From the NCBI RefSeq assembly GCF_014218705.1, contig NZ_JABBJF010000021.1:1-64000 (forward strand): a stretch of 64,000 nucleotides of DNA, read 5' to 3'. The translations under genes and the position numbers were made by a program. Under the pieces are notes generated by a model, which searched no databases, was not told the origin of the DNA, and was given only the letters and a program-made list of their open reading frames with translations. Positions 1 through 9,000 of the stretch are shown here, one piece after another (positions within the stretch are counted from its first letter, which is position 1; each line of letters starts with the position of its first letter). This stretch comes from Kluyvera sichuanensis. Lineage in GTDB: Bacteria; Pseudomonadota; Gammaproteobacteria; Enterobacterales; Enterobacteriaceae.

Positions 1-305
1 GCTGAACAGGAGGGACAGCTGATAGAAACAGAAGCCACTGGAGCACCTCAAAAACACCATCATACACTAAATCAGTAAGTTGGCAGCATCACCTACAGTC
101 TATTTCATATAATGGTAAAAGTGGCGACGATCTTAAATTTATTTATTCCGAAAGCTACCCAGGCTTAGATGAGACTAAGACCGAGTTTTCTGTGCCTCTT
201 TCCGACGCGAAAACAAGAGTTGAATATAGAAATCTGGCATTCAAGGTTGTTGATATGGATGGCACTACAATCCGCTACCACGTTTTACCATCCGGCAATA
301 AATAA
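1..305 (+). pseudogene. 3' end of an unidentified + strand gene, possibly frameshifted
   Basis: Two open frames abut here. The frame entering at base 1 reads protein-like sequence and stops at 76-78. A second frame, open from base 6, continues to a stop at 303-305 and ends in a convincing C-terminus (YPGLDETKTEFSVPL ... RYHVLPSGNK). No start codon with a ribosome binding site lies near the second frame, so either a frameshift broke one gene near position 75 or two genes overlap. I do not recognise the family. The hairpin at 323-342 would end it. Confidence 0.35.
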
Positions 306-322
306 ACCACTTTAATAAAATA

Positions 323-342
323 AAGGCGCCGTTTGGCGCCTT
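323..342. terminator. Bidirectional hairpin terminator
   Basis: AAGGCGCC-GTTT-GGCGCCTT between two convergent genes. It is followed by a T-rich stretch on the + side and by TTTATTTTA on the - side, so it can serve both. Confidence 0.75.
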
Positions 343-346
343 ATTC

Positions 347-706
347 TTAGCCTTTCTTCATCAGCTCACGCTTGATTTCATCGGTGCGCATCGTGACGTC
401 GGCAGCGGTGATCGCCTCGTTCAGTTTCACGATGTCCTCGATTTCCTGCGGCGACTTCTCTGCCAGATGGAAAATGGCTGCACGAATCACGTCAGAACGG
501 GTGAACTTCTCGAAACGAGGGATGAACTTCATCATCTCCAGCAGATCGAAGTACTCGTCTTCCAGCGACATTGTGCGGCTCTTAATTTTCTCTTTCCCAC
601 GAGTCGGACGCCCCTGCGGTCTGACTGGCTGGCGCATTGGGGTGCTGCTTTTTGGCTGCTCTTCCGGCTCTTTGCGCTTTGCAAGGTCTCCCATTCTCAT
701 GGACAT
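347..706 (-). CDS. Small partition partner of ParA (ParB/ParG-like, predicted)
   Basis: This 119-aa protein is encoded immediately after parA with a TAATG stop-start overlap and a GGAGG ribosome binding site. The N-terminal ~45 residues are basic and proline-rich (RPQGRPTRGKEK). The rest is helical, with a stretch (FTRSDVIRAAIFHLAEKSP) resembling ribbon-helix-helix DNA-binding proteins. Small RHH proteins encoded after a type Ib ParA are centromere-binding partners that load ParA and position the plasmid. Assignment is by context and general fold; no parS site was identified. Confidence 0.55.
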   Translation of the reverse strand: MSMRMGDLAKRKEPEEQPKSSTPMRQPVRPQGRPTRGKEKIKSRTMSLEDEYFDLLEMMKFIPRFEKFTRSDVIRAAIFHLAEKSPQEIEDIVKLNEAITAADVTMRTDEIKRELMKKG

Positions 707-1371
707 TATTCTTCCTCCAGACTCATGATGTAATCTACAAACTCTTCGAACTCGGCTTCTGCCTTCTTATCGCGTTCGGCGCCAGTCATTTCAAAGATAG
801 AACGACCTGCCTCTTCCGCGTCGTCATAAACGTTACGGTTGTACAGGTTAACCGGCGCAGCCTCGATGCCAAATGTCTCGACAATTTCTTTCGCCGCCAG
901 AATACGTGATGCCTGGGAAGGCAGTGACGGACACTGGTTCACTACCGCGCGGATCTTCACTGTCTCGTTCACATTGCGAACGTTGTCGATGATCGGGTCG
1001 ATATCACGCAGAGATTTCAAATCACGACGTTTAGGACGCAGCGGGATGATAATCACGTCAGCCATAAGCATCGCCAGACGCTGAATTTCGGAGTCAAAGC
1101 CACCAGCATCTACCACTACATAATCGGTGCGCCCCTGAAGCGATTTAAGATGTTTGACGATATCATCCTGAACATATGCGAAGGGAATCAGCTCAAGATC
1201 ATCATTCTGGCGACGGTCTTCACACCAGCTCGTCGTGGTACGCTGGATATCGATATCGGTGACGTGAACCTTCTTTTTCTTTTTAACTTTGAGGCATACC
1301 GCAATTTGCTGGGCAACGGTAGATTTGCCTGGGCCGCCTTTTGTGCCGCCAACCACAATGATCTTGGTCAT
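706..1371 (-). CDS. parA: ParA-family partition ATPase
   Basis: This 221-aa protein has the deviant Walker A motif of the ParA/MinD family (GGTKGGPGKST, residues 8-18), a Walker A' aspartate in VVDAGGFD near residue 90, and IIIPLRP further on. It lacks the N-terminal helix-turn-helix of type Ia ParA, so it is type Ib. It should drive segregation of the circular prophage by ATP-dependent, non-specific DNA binding. It forms an operon with the next small gene. AAGGGA lies 9 nt before the ATG, and the AAACAACTTGTTTT palindrome is upstream at 1407, suggesting autoregulation or prophage control. Confidence 0.9.
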   Translation of the reverse strand: MTKIIVVGGTKGGPGKSTVAQQIAVCLKVKKKKKVHVTDIDIQRTTTSWCEDRRQNDDLELIPFAYVQDDIVKHLKSLQGRTDYVVVDAGGFDSEIQRLAMLMADVIIIPLRPKRRDLKSLRDIDPIIDNVRNVNETVKIRAVVNQCPSLPSQASRILAAKEIVETFGIEAAPVNLYNRNVYDDAEEAGRSIFEMTGAERDKKAEAEFEEFVDYIMSLEEE

Positions 1372-1406
1372 TGGTGAGTTCCCTTTGCGTGAATTATTGT
1401 CGTATG

Positions 1407-1423
1407 AAACAACTTGTTTTCTT
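1407..1423 (-). promoter_or_regulatory. AAACAAnTTGTTTT palindrome upstream of parA
   Basis: AAACAACTTGTTTTCTT. On the - strand it follows TATATC/TATAAG, possible -10 elements. It is one of about 15 copies of this motif in the window. Confidence 0.55.
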
Positions 1424-1503
1424 ATATGTGATATAGCCTAAATGCCTACGGCTGCGGTGTAAAGGTTAAATGATAGGTACTTGGGGAATGTGGAGCGTGG
1501 GAT

Positions 1504-1527
1504 CAAAAAACCCGCCGTAGCGGGTTT
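1504..1527 (-). terminator. Terminator after the 249-aa gene
   Basis: AACCCGC-CGTA-GCGGGTT stem, followed on the - strand by a run of six T. It overlaps the end of the 1526-2275 gene. Confidence 0.8.
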
Positions 1528-2275
1528 ATGGGAGAGAGATGATGTTGACGATGTGCGTACAAGAGCCTTTATCAAGTCGCAGCTCGCGGTCTCCCCACTC
1601 GTCTGTTACGCGACTTAAAGGCAAACTGCCAATATCCCACGGCAGGAAGCCGGTGGTAGAACCCTTTGCCTTGTCGCCGAGCTGGTCAAGACAACATTTT
1701 TTCACGGTATCGTAGATCATAACCTCGCCATATCTCCGCATAGTACCTGACCACATGGACGCACCCAGAATGGTTTGCAAATTGTCGCAAACGAGGTGGC
1801 GGTATTTGTCCAGTATGAAGCGATATGCTGTAGAGCCTATGCGGGCTGAGTCAAAAGGCGGTTCGAGATAAGCGCCTTTGATTTGCTTACCGAGGTATTC
1901 ATTCCCATCGACGCCAATAAACGAAAAATCGTTATAGGCAAACCGACCCACAACCTTCAGCTCTTCTGGGCTAAGAGTCGCATCCACGATCTCAATTTTG
2001 ATGATGTGTTCGGCAGCCTCAAACGCACTCATCCCCTCGTCATCCATAACCCGCGTGATTTCGTCAAATTGATAATCTGAGTTATAGGAGGGCAAAAGAT
2101 ACACAACGAGAAAGTTGTCGAACTCGCCTTTATCGGCACGCATCTCCACCAGACGAACAACATCGCCTTCTGGTGTCGCGAAATGAAAGGTCTCTAAAAT
2201 AGTATAGCCGCCCATAGAGAGCGGCATTTTGTTCAACTGCTTGTTGTAGCGTTCATCAATTAAAGAAGGTGCCAT
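1526..2275 (-). CDS. Unknown protein, faintly GNAT-like C-terminal half
   Basis: 249 aa, unrecognised. Around residues 130-190 the pattern (YLGKQIKGAYLEPP ... AYRFILDKYRHLVCDN ... GASMWSG) recalls phage GNAT-like proteins in which a small acyltransferase domain ends in a conserved W near 'SMW'. The similarity is weak and no acetyl-CoA motif is clear. The start overlaps the end of the upstream 140-aa gene by 16 bp, so the two are translationally coupled. A good terminator follows. Confidence 0.55.
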   Translation of the reverse strand: MAPSLIDERYNKQLNKMPLSMGGYTILETFHFATPEGDVVRLVEMRADKGEFDNFLVVYLLPSYNSDYQFDEITRVMDDEGMSAFEAAEHIIKIEIVDATLSPEELKVVGRFAYNDFSFIGVDGNEYLGKQIKGAYLEPPFDSARIGSTAYRFILDKYRHLVCDNLQTILGASMWSGTMRRYGEVMIYDTVKKCCLDQLGDKAKGSTTGFLPWDIGSLPLSRVTDEWGDRELRLDKGSCTHIVNIISLP

Positions 2276-2682
2276 TGTTCTTTTTTGCGTTCTGGTAAAA
2301 CGCTTTCCTTGAGGTCGTTGAACTTATTCTTCATGAATTGTACAACGGCTTTCTCAATTTTTGGAACAATGGATTCTTTAACATCAACAATTTCGGGGTA
2401 CTGTTCCTGCGGCTTGAGGACAAAGCGCAATTTGTTATTGCGCACAACGACCTCTGCCAACGGAGTTACAGTTGAGGTGCTGTTGGAGATGTTCTCTGCG
2501 CGAGCAACATCACTTTTGAATGTGACAATGAAGTGCTGGCGGTCTGCTGTTTCGCGACATAACATGCGGCGCACTTCCACTGAGTCTTCACTGTTGTGAA
2601 AACGCATAGGGAAGCTATCGACTACCGCAGTGTTCGTGCGGATCGTTTGCATAGTACGTGTTTTGTCATGATAGTTGAGCAT
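2260..2682 (-). CDS. Unknown 140-aa protein
   Basis: Unrecognised. It starts with MLNYHDKTRTM behind a good AAGGTGG ribosome binding site and overlaps the next gene by 16 bp. No membrane segment or signal peptide is visible. The protein looks like alternating strands and helices, with a charged C-terminus. Position next to the lysis block gives no functional clue. Confidence 0.6.
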   Translation of the reverse strand: MLNYHDKTRTMQTIRTNTAVVDSFPMRFHNSEDSVEVRRMLCRETADRQHFIVTFKSDVARAENISNSTSTVTPLAEVVVRNNKLRFVLKPQEQYPEIVDVKESIVPKIEKAVVQFMKNKFNDLKESVLPERKKEQWHLL

Positions 2683-2867
2683 GTTTCCACCTTAGCCGTT
2701 AAGACATTGATGTCGTGCGGCGACCCCATCGGGGTTTAGAGGCTACGAGAATGCAGCGCTTCTTTGAAATAATGTATGAATGTCTTGACACTCGTTGATT
2801 AAATCTACATCAGTCACAAACTAATTGCAACCTGACCAATCCCCAAAACCCCGCTAATCACGGGCGC

Positions 2868-3110
2868 TTACGCGCTTTCGTCTGCTTTTTTGCCGCTCCA
2901 TTGGCACAAACGCTCGCCCACCATATTGTGAGTCAAGATCTGCCGCTCTGTCTCTTCGGTCATTAAATCCTCATTACTCACATAGATAGGGTTGGCTGTA
3001 TCGCAGAAGAGCACGCCGGAAGTCTGTGTCTTAATCACGCACCCACTTACCATGCAGCTCACGATGAACAGCAGAAGAGCCTTTCCGCCGCACTTCATTA
3101 AATGTCTCAT
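2868..3110 (-). CDS. Outer-membrane spanin subunit (Rz1-like lipoprotein)
   Basis: 80 aa from MRHLMKCGG. It has a short basic N-terminus, a hydrophobic stretch (ALLLFIVSCMVSGC) and a lipobox VSGC, so it is a predicted lipoprotein of the outer membrane. Its first ~80 bases lie inside the end of the i-spanin gene in another frame, the classic embedded or overlapping Rz/Rz1 layout. The pair would span the periplasm and fuse inner and outer membranes in the last step of lysis. A longer reading from 3215 is possible, but its N-terminus is very basic and lacks a signal. Confidence 0.75.
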   Translation of the reverse strand: MRHLMKCGGKALLLFIVSCMVSGCVIKTQTSGVLFCDTANPIYVSNEDLMTEETERQILTHNMVGERLCQWSGKKADESA

Positions 3111-3282
3111 TTTTGACGTCCACTGTACTTTGAAGCCTTTTCCTGTCTTCCTGCCTTGCCTTCTCTTCGATCGCTTGCCGAGCCGCACGACCACCCATCG
3201 CATAAGCACCGACAAGCACGAAAAGAACGGCAGCCAGGGTAATCAGAGCAATTTTCAACTTCGAAACCAGGCTGCCGAACAT
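3031..3282 (-). CDS. Inner-membrane spanin subunit (Rz-like)
   Basis: 83 aa from MFGSLVSKLK, with one N-terminal membrane helix (IALITLAAVLFVLVGAYAMGG) and then a charged, probably coiled-coil periplasmic segment (RAARQAIEEKARQEDRKRLQ). This is the type II membrane topology of i-spanins. The ATG lies one base after the endolysin stop, behind AAGGGATGG. It is partnered with the overlapping lipoprotein gene. Confidence 0.75.
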   Translation of the reverse strand: MFGSLVSKLKIALITLAAVLFVLVGAYAMGGRAARQAIEEKARQEDRKRLQSTVDVKNETFNEVRRKGSSAVHRELHGKWVRD

Positions 3283-3283
3283 T

Positions 3284-3976
3284 TTAAACCATCCCTTTCT
3301 GGTGTTTGCGTACCTGAGACCAGGCAATAAAGCCGGCCACAATGATGGTGGCTACGCCAAAAATGATACGAACCGTATCACCGCTGGTGATATGACCTTG
3401 TGCCTTATCCATCGCCACAGACACTTGGGGCATTACGTCGGCCAGCTGCGCCAGCCCAATACCTGCCGTGACAGTTGCGCCAGCCGTTTCTTTGGTCACA
3501 GGAACCGCTTTAACCGTCTTGATCGGCTTAACGACGCCAGCGCGACGCAGACCTTCCTCAATAACTTCTGCCGCATACCAGGTGTTTGGCGTTTTCAGTG
3601 GGCCACGGCCGTTCTCGTGCCGAATGATCGCCTCTACCAGCGGACGCAGAGTGTCGTAGTCGTGTAGATCGATGATCATGTCCGGGGTGACACCAACGGC
3701 TTTAGATACCTCGTTCACGTAGGCACTGGTGTTGTTTTCGTTTGGCGGCGCCCAGCGCTCGATGACCTCGCGAATGGTATCGATGCTTGAGCCGTCCTTC
3801 GCCCGGCGCTTGTCGTGGTAAGTGATGAGCGTTACCGCCAGCGCTCGAATCCCCCATACAGGATCTTTGAACGTGCAGAAACGTGGTTCGGAAGGGTTGC
3901 TAATAAGCCCCTGCCACGGCGACCCCTTATCGAGATTGCCTGGGTTGTTGTTACGAATACCTCTTGGAGTTTTCAT
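3284..3976 (-). CDS. Endolysin / peptidoglycan hydrolase with C-terminal membrane segment
   Basis: 230 aa. The N-terminus (PRGIRNNNPGNL) and the following ~130 residues match the phage P5-type structural/lytic transglycosylase-like family that opens with 'RGIRNNNPGN'. Residues ~201-221 (TVRIIFGVATIIVAGFIAW) form a predicted membrane helix, preceded by an Ala/Thr/Val-rich linker. A C-terminal anchor is unusual for a soluble endolysin. It sits between holin and spanins, so a lysis role fits best; a virion-associated hydrolase is the alternative. Confidence 0.8.
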   Translation of the reverse strand: MKTPRGIRNNNPGNLDKGSPWQGLISNPSEPRFCTFKDPVWGIRALAVTLITYHDKRRAKDGSSIDTIREVIERWAPPNENNTSAYVNEVSKAVGVTPDMIIDLHDYDTLRPLVEAIIRHENGRGPLKTPNTWYAAEVIEEGLRRAGVVKPIKTVKAVPVTKETAGATVTAGIGLAQLADVMPQVSVAMDKAQGHITSGDTVRIIFGVATIIVAGFIAWSQVRKHQKGMV

Positions 3977-3988
3977 CCTTGATCTCCT

Positions 3989-4312
3989 TTATTGCAGTCC
4001 ATTCTTGACGCCGTAGGCGGCTAACCCCAGCAGCAGCGCGGTAATCAGGAACGACGTAATCTTTGAGATAATGCCGCCAAAGAACCCGCTGGAGATGGTG
4101 TCGAGCCGGTTAAGAAGTTTGTCCAGGTTGGAGTGCTGAATGCTGTGTTGTGCAGGCGTCATATCGCCAAAGTAGGTTTTGAGCTGGTCATTGACCTCCT
4201 GGCCAATTTCTTCACGCAACTCCTTACCTAATTTGCCAACGACTTCACGCGCAACGATTGCGGCAATGCGTTCAACCTGCTCAGGCGTTACGCCTGCCAT
4301 CTCGTTCGACAT
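3989..4312 (-). CDS. Putative holin
   Basis: 107 aa from MSNEMAGVTP, preceded by GGAGGAAATC; an upstream in-frame ATG at 4324 has a poorer site. The first ~85 residues are a charged helix. A single C-terminal membrane segment follows (FLITALLLGLAAYGVK). Tail-anchored small proteins directly before an endolysin are usually holins or pinholins. Gene order holin-endolysin-Rz-Rz1 supports this. Confidence 0.6.
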   Translation of the reverse strand: MSNEMAGVTPEQVERIAAIVAREVVGKLGKELREEIGQEVNDQLKTYFGDMTPAQHSIQHSNLDKLLNRLDTISSGFFGGIISKITSFLITALLLGLAAYGVKNGLQ

Positions 4313-4370
4313 GATTTCCTCCATGAAAAGTCAAATCGGGATGGCAGTTTTATATCACAATATAACTGTA

Positions 4371-4398
4371 TTTTGTAGGTAAGCACTTACCTACAAAA
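4371..4398. promoter_or_regulatory. GTAAG-CTTAC operator-like palindrome, lysis operon
   Basis: Perfect 13-bp arms (TTTTGTAGGTAAG / CTTACCTACAAAA) around CA, 59 bp upstream of the holin start. AT-rich TATATT and TATAAA follow on the - strand. It is the longest perfect copy of the dispersed palindrome. Confidence 0.75.
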
Positions 4399-4404
4399 TG
4401 AGTT

Positions 4405-4638
4405 TTAAATTTTTGGGCATGAGCTTAGTGAGGTGAAAGCACCAGAGCCGACCCAACGCCAGTTAAAGACACTACCTGCACGGTATAATGTGTAATGCCC
4501 TTCTTTCTTAATCGCATAGATTGGCACACCAGTGTCAACGCCGCCTACCATTGCTCGCCCATAGCAAACCGGCTCTGGTAGTTTCTGGCACGCAGTCAAA
4601 GTTAAAGCCATACCTAAAATTAATATCATCTTTTTCAT
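4405..4638 (-). CDS. cor: Cor-like superinfection-exclusion lipoprotein
   Basis: 77 aa with a lipoprotein signal (MKKMILILGMALTLTAC, lipobox LTAC) and the motif YRAGSVFNWRWV. This motif is characteristic of the Cor lytic-conversion lipoproteins of phi80, N15 and T1-like phages. Those proteins inactivate the FhuA receptor and block superinfection by FhuA-dependent phages. The ribosome binding site is CGGAG. It lies between the lysis and tail-fibre genes. If Cor works here, the phage or its competitors may use FhuA. Confidence 0.8.
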   Translation of the reverse strand: MKKMILILGMALTLTACQKLPEPVCYGRAMVGGVDTGVPIYAIKKEGHYTLYRAGSVFNWRWVGSGAFTSLSSCPKI

Positions 4639-4649
4639 TCTATTCTCCG

Positions 4650-5258
4650 TTATCCGTAGAGGTTTCTGTTCAAAACTGGAACTCGGTTATTGATAGCTAA
4701 TGTAGCCCCACCGTTAATTTCATTAACGAGAATCGAACTCACGGTGTTCCCATAACATGTGTAACCGTATACTAGGGTCTTCGCACCACCCGGCATCGGT
4801 ATGGCGAATGCGTTAGCATATGTAGGCACAATAGCTACTGGATAATCAAAGTTGTGTTTATCTCCGCTGTTCCAGCTCTTATTATCAAGAAACGTAAATG
4901 ACAATGGAATATTTGCCGTGTTATAGATCTCCACTCCCGATGAATTAAAGAAACTCATCCCCCACTTCTCTTTTTTTGAAATGCCAGTTGCGAACACATA
5001 CACCGTTACACTGGAGTCGCTGCCTACCCCGCCGAAGCTGTAAATAACCTGGTTATTGCGAACTAATCGGCTTGCCAGTAGCGATACTGCCTTTGAATAA
5101 GCAACGAAAACAATAGGCGACCGATCTGGAGACAGGCCAGTATTGAACTCACTTCCGCCTCGCAACGACACCACATGCTTACTTTGGAACACCATCGGGG
5201 TAAGACTTGGAGACATCCAGACCTTCCCATCAGAACGAACAATTTTGCTTCCGTACAT
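4650..5258 (-). CDS. Tail-fibre-associated protein, DUF6453-like
   Basis: 202 aa. It begins MYGSKIVRSDGKVWMSPSLTPM, a start type seen in small proteins encoded after lambdoid tail fibres (DUF6453-like), then a Ser/Gly/Val-rich beta body. It overlaps the upstream gene stop (TAATG), so the two are coupled. It probably belongs to the tail tip or fibre complex or its assembly; no catalytic motif is seen. Confidence 0.55.
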   Translation of the reverse strand: MYGSKIVRSDGKVWMSPSLTPMVFQSKHVVSLRGGSEFNTGLSPDRSPIVFVAYSKAVSLLASRLVRNNQVIYSFGGVGSDSSVTVYVFATGISKKEKWGMSFFNSSGVEIYNTANIPLSFTFLDNKSWNSGDKHNFDYPVAIVPTYANAFAIPMPGGAKTLVYGYTCYGNTVSSILVNEINGGATLAINNRVPVLNRNLYG

Positions 5259-5512
5259 TATTTCTGAAACACCAATATATAAATTGTACCGCGAGCATCA
5301 GACCAGTTAATCGAGTTGCCCGATACCGAAACACTTCCAATATATCCATTGATTGTTTCCATTATGTAGTAATCAATTGACATACCTGGCTCAATTGCAT
5401 AACTTCTGCTGCCACTACCTGTCGGTAGAAAATAATCCAGATAATAAATTGGCGCTAATGCGTCAACCATTTCCTGACGGCTAGGCGACCAGATTTTTGC
5501 TCCATAACTCAT
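5258..5512 (-). CDS. Small tail-fibre-associated protein
   Basis: 84 aa. Its start (MSYGAKIWSPSRQEMVDA) parallels the start of the next gene (MYGSKIVRSDGKVWMSP), suggesting a tandem duplication of the N-terminal module. Strong GGAGGG ribosome binding site. No function is known beyond its place in the fibre gene group. Confidence 0.55.
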   Translation of the reverse strand: MSYGAKIWSPSRQEMVDALAPIYYLDYFLPTGSGSRSYAIEPGMSIDYYIMETINGYIGSVSVSGNSINWSDARGTIYILVFQK

Positions 5513-5528
5513 TATTTTCCCTCCGTGA

Positions 5529-5552
5529 AAAGAGGCACTAACGTACCTCTTA
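5529..5552 (-). terminator. Hairpin between fibre-associated genes
   Basis: On the - strand, AAGAGG ... CCTCTT is followed by TTC. It would partly separate the 178-aa gene from the two downstream genes. Confidence 0.4.
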
Positions 5553-5555
5553 AAA

Positions 5556-6092
5556 TCAGACTCTGGAGACGGTAAACGTCGCTCCTACCTGATTGAAAAA
5601 CCAGTTTTGTGCAGTTAATGCGTAATAAGTCCGCACCCCATTCAGGTACATATAATTGACAAACGACAGCACAGTACCATTAAGAGATAGATTAAAGTTT
5701 TGTGCAGGCCCATTAACCAATCCCAAATAGAGATTTTGATAACCGCTTGGTTGATAAAAATGTCGGATTTCACAACCAAACAAGCTACCGCTTAGAGAAC
5801 CAGTAGGGCGCACGGTTAGAACGTTACTGAGTACATTCTGGATACTGCCTGTAGCGGTTGCAAAACCGGTGTAGTTAGTGGACACAATGACCCACTGCAT
5901 GTTTGTTACCTGCACGCGGGCATCATAAGTACTGCGTCCAGTTGTGATGGTAAAGTCGGCAGTAGATTTACCAACCAAGCCACTCATCCAGAACGGTGTG
6001 CCGACCTTAACAGCCGAGCCAGCGGCGGACATCCACCGCTGACCAGTTGTTGCGACGGCTGACGACCCGACCCATCCGGAGCCAATAGCCAT
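5556..6092 (-). CDS. Unknown protein downstream of tail fibre
   Basis: 178 aa from MAIGSGWVGSSAV, rich in G, S, T and aromatic residues, consistent with a beta-structured fibre-tip or fibre-assembly protein. The ATG overlaps the fibre stop codon (TGATG) and uses GGAGG in the fibre's last codons. Product unknown. Confidence 0.55.
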   Translation of the reverse strand: MAIGSGWVGSSAVATTGQRWMSAAGSAVKVGTPFWMSGLVGKSTADFTITTGRSTYDARVQVTNMQWVIVSTNYTGFATATGSIQNVLSNVLTVRPTGSLSGSLFGCEIRHFYQPSGYQNLYLGLVNGPAQNFNLSLNGTVLSFVNYMYLNGVRTYYALTAQNWFFNQVGATFTVSRV

Positions 6093-9000
6093 CAATTACC
6101 TCCCTTTAAAACAGACATTTCTCCACGGAGTTCGCGCACTTCTTCACGTAACTCCTTCACAGCCTCGACCAACATGCCGATCACACCGTTATAGTTCAGA
6201 CGTAAACGCGCTTGGCCGGACTGATCATTGTGGTCGACAGTTACCAGCTCAGGCTGGACCTTCTGAACGTCCTGCGCGATAAGCCCGCCAGACTGTTCGT
6301 AACGGTCATAGACCTGAATTTCATATAGAACGCCTTCAATCCGCTCTAACTTGTCGAGCGCCCGTTCAATCTTGCGAATATTACGTTTGCTACGACGGTC
6401 AGAGCGGATATAAACGTCGTTAAAACTACCATTGCCACCGCAATACCACACGCCATCGTTCTGCAGAAAAGCCTGTGCATCCGTTCCGTTAGCAGTACGC
6501 GATTTGTTAATCATGTAGAACCCGAACTGCGAGTTCCCCAACCCACCGACCATAAAGTAACGATCGGCGTGCTCCTGACGAACAATTGCTGATGCGGAGG
6601 AGGTATTTACAGCGGAGCTGTTTGAAAGCGCAGCGTTAGTCCTCATGTCGATCCACGATGTGCTCGACGTCGGGATTCGGATATTTCCGCTCGTGACATC
6701 CACCCCTCCCCCAACGCTCAAGCCATTCCCCATTGAAACTGCACCGCTTGCGTTTGCAATAGTAATCGGTCGTAAAGCATTCCAACTTCCAAGCGGATCT
6801 CCAGATGCGGTCAAAAGGAAATAGGTGTTCCCCCCATCATTTCTGATAAAGAAACCATAGTTGCCATATGCCGCGCGGTAGGCGTTGGCCGATCTGGAAA
6901 TGATATCCCCTGCTGCAGTCAGACCACCTGAAAGCGTGCCACCGGACAAAGGCAAAGCCCCCACATCTGCGGCGCTCGGCTTGTTGAGTGTGGTGTAGAG
7001 CTGTGCCCACGCCGACCAATTTGCATCACTAGCATCACGGCGAGAACGAACGTAAACTGGCGCATGAGTACCGCTCGTTCCGCTCCAGCCAATCAATAGT
7101 TCACCTTCACCTGAAGACGCCGCACCTTTAAGATGAATGACGTTGCCATAAGTCGTTGGGTAATTGTTGCTGTAGGCTTCATACATTTGTATGCCGGGCA
7201 TTGCCCCCTGGGAGTTAGCTTCCAGCGCTGCGACTCTCCCGCGTGACACAAGTGTGGGAATGGAGATATTTGCTGACCCGTCAAAAGACACGTTATTAAT
7301 CGTTCTTGGGGTCTGTAGCTTAGTCGCTGTTGCTGCATTGCCTGTTGTACTCTGATTACCCGCAGTATTTACGCCCGGCAAATTGATATCAGTTGACCCA
7401 TCAAAAGAAACTCCGCCAATTTTTCGCGCTGTTTGCAGTTTTGTCGCCGTACCAGCATTGCCCGTAGTGCTCTGATTGCCTGCTGTGTTTACGCCAGGTA
7501 AGTTGATATCGGCTGACCCATCAAAAGAAACCCCACCAATTTTTCGGGCCGCCTGCAGCTTCGTCGCTGTGGCTGCATTACCGGAAGTATTCTGATTACC
7601 CGATGTATTTACGCCTGGTAGATTGATATCTGCGGAGCCATCGAAAGACACACCTCCGATACTACGAGCGATCTGGAGCTTGCTCGCCGTTGCAGCGTTA
7701 CCGGAAGTACTCTGGTTGCCCTGAGCATTCACCCCCGGAAGCACGATATCTTTGCTGCCATCGAACAATACGCCACCGATGCTGCGAGCGGTCTGCAGTA
7801 CAGTCGCTGAACTTGCGTTACCCATGAGCGATCCGGTAATAGAGCCATCTGCATCGGAAAGCACACGATGATAAACAACTCCCACAACGGCGTTTTCCGG
7901 TAGCGTATCCAGAACCTCAAAAACTTCCAGGGTCTCTACCGCTGCGCCAGAGAACTGAAGGTTAACAATCAGCTTCTGAGCACCCGCACCGGCATTCAGA
8001 TAGATATCGTAGTTGTCCTCATCGGTGTTCACAGTGGCTACGTTCTGCACGGCAGAATCCATTGTGCGATAGGTAACTACATTCAGGCCACGCGGATCGC
8101 CACTAGCTGTTCGAAGCACTATGTCGGCCATTGCCGCCTGATAAGGGCTGTTGACTTCATATCCCGCACCGCCAATGATCTCGATATAAACGGTGCTGGT
8201 CGACTGCGGCATACGTGCGCGCGAAATCTTCACCCATTTAGGCGAATCGGTAGTTAGGTCCATCTCTGCGGAAGTCCCTTTCCACTTCACGCTCGCTACA
8301 CTTGATTGGGCATTCTGAGCATACTCATACGCCTTATCCTCAGACTCTTTCGCTTTTGTTTGGGATATTTTTGCTTCACCCGCGGAGGTTGACGCCTCGG
8401 TTGCCTTCTTCGATGCGAGCACAGCGGACTCAGCCGCCTCATTCGCTTTGACTTCTATCCCAGCCAGAGAATCTGCCGCTGTTGTTGCCGACGCAGCTGC
8501 ACTCGTCTCTGACTTCTTAGCTTCACCTGCGCTCAATGCAGCGGCTTCTTTGCTGGCTAACGCAGCATCAGCGTATTCGCCAGATGCCGAAGCACTATTA
8601 GCCGCAGCCTCGGCACTCAGACCTGCGGCAGATTCACTCTCAGCAGCAGCCTTCTGCGATGCGTCGGCGTTGGTTTCTGAAACTTTGGCCGCAGCAGCAC
8701 TGGCCACCGACTCCCCGGCGCTCGAAGCAGCATGAGTTTCTGACTCCTTAGCCGCATTTTTCGAGGCCAGCGCATCAGCTGCACTACCAGCGGCGGCCTG
8801 CTCTGAGGCAGAGGCATTGGTTTCAGAGGTTTTTGCAGCAGCAGCAGAGTCAGACGCAGCAGACGCTGAAGCAGAGGCTTCGGATGCACTGGTCGCAGCC
8901 TGAGCTTCAGATGCTTTAGCCGCATCTTTGGATGCCGCGGCACTCGTGGCTGATTCACCAGCTTCAGTCGCTTTGGCAGACGCTGTCGCGGCAGACGCAG

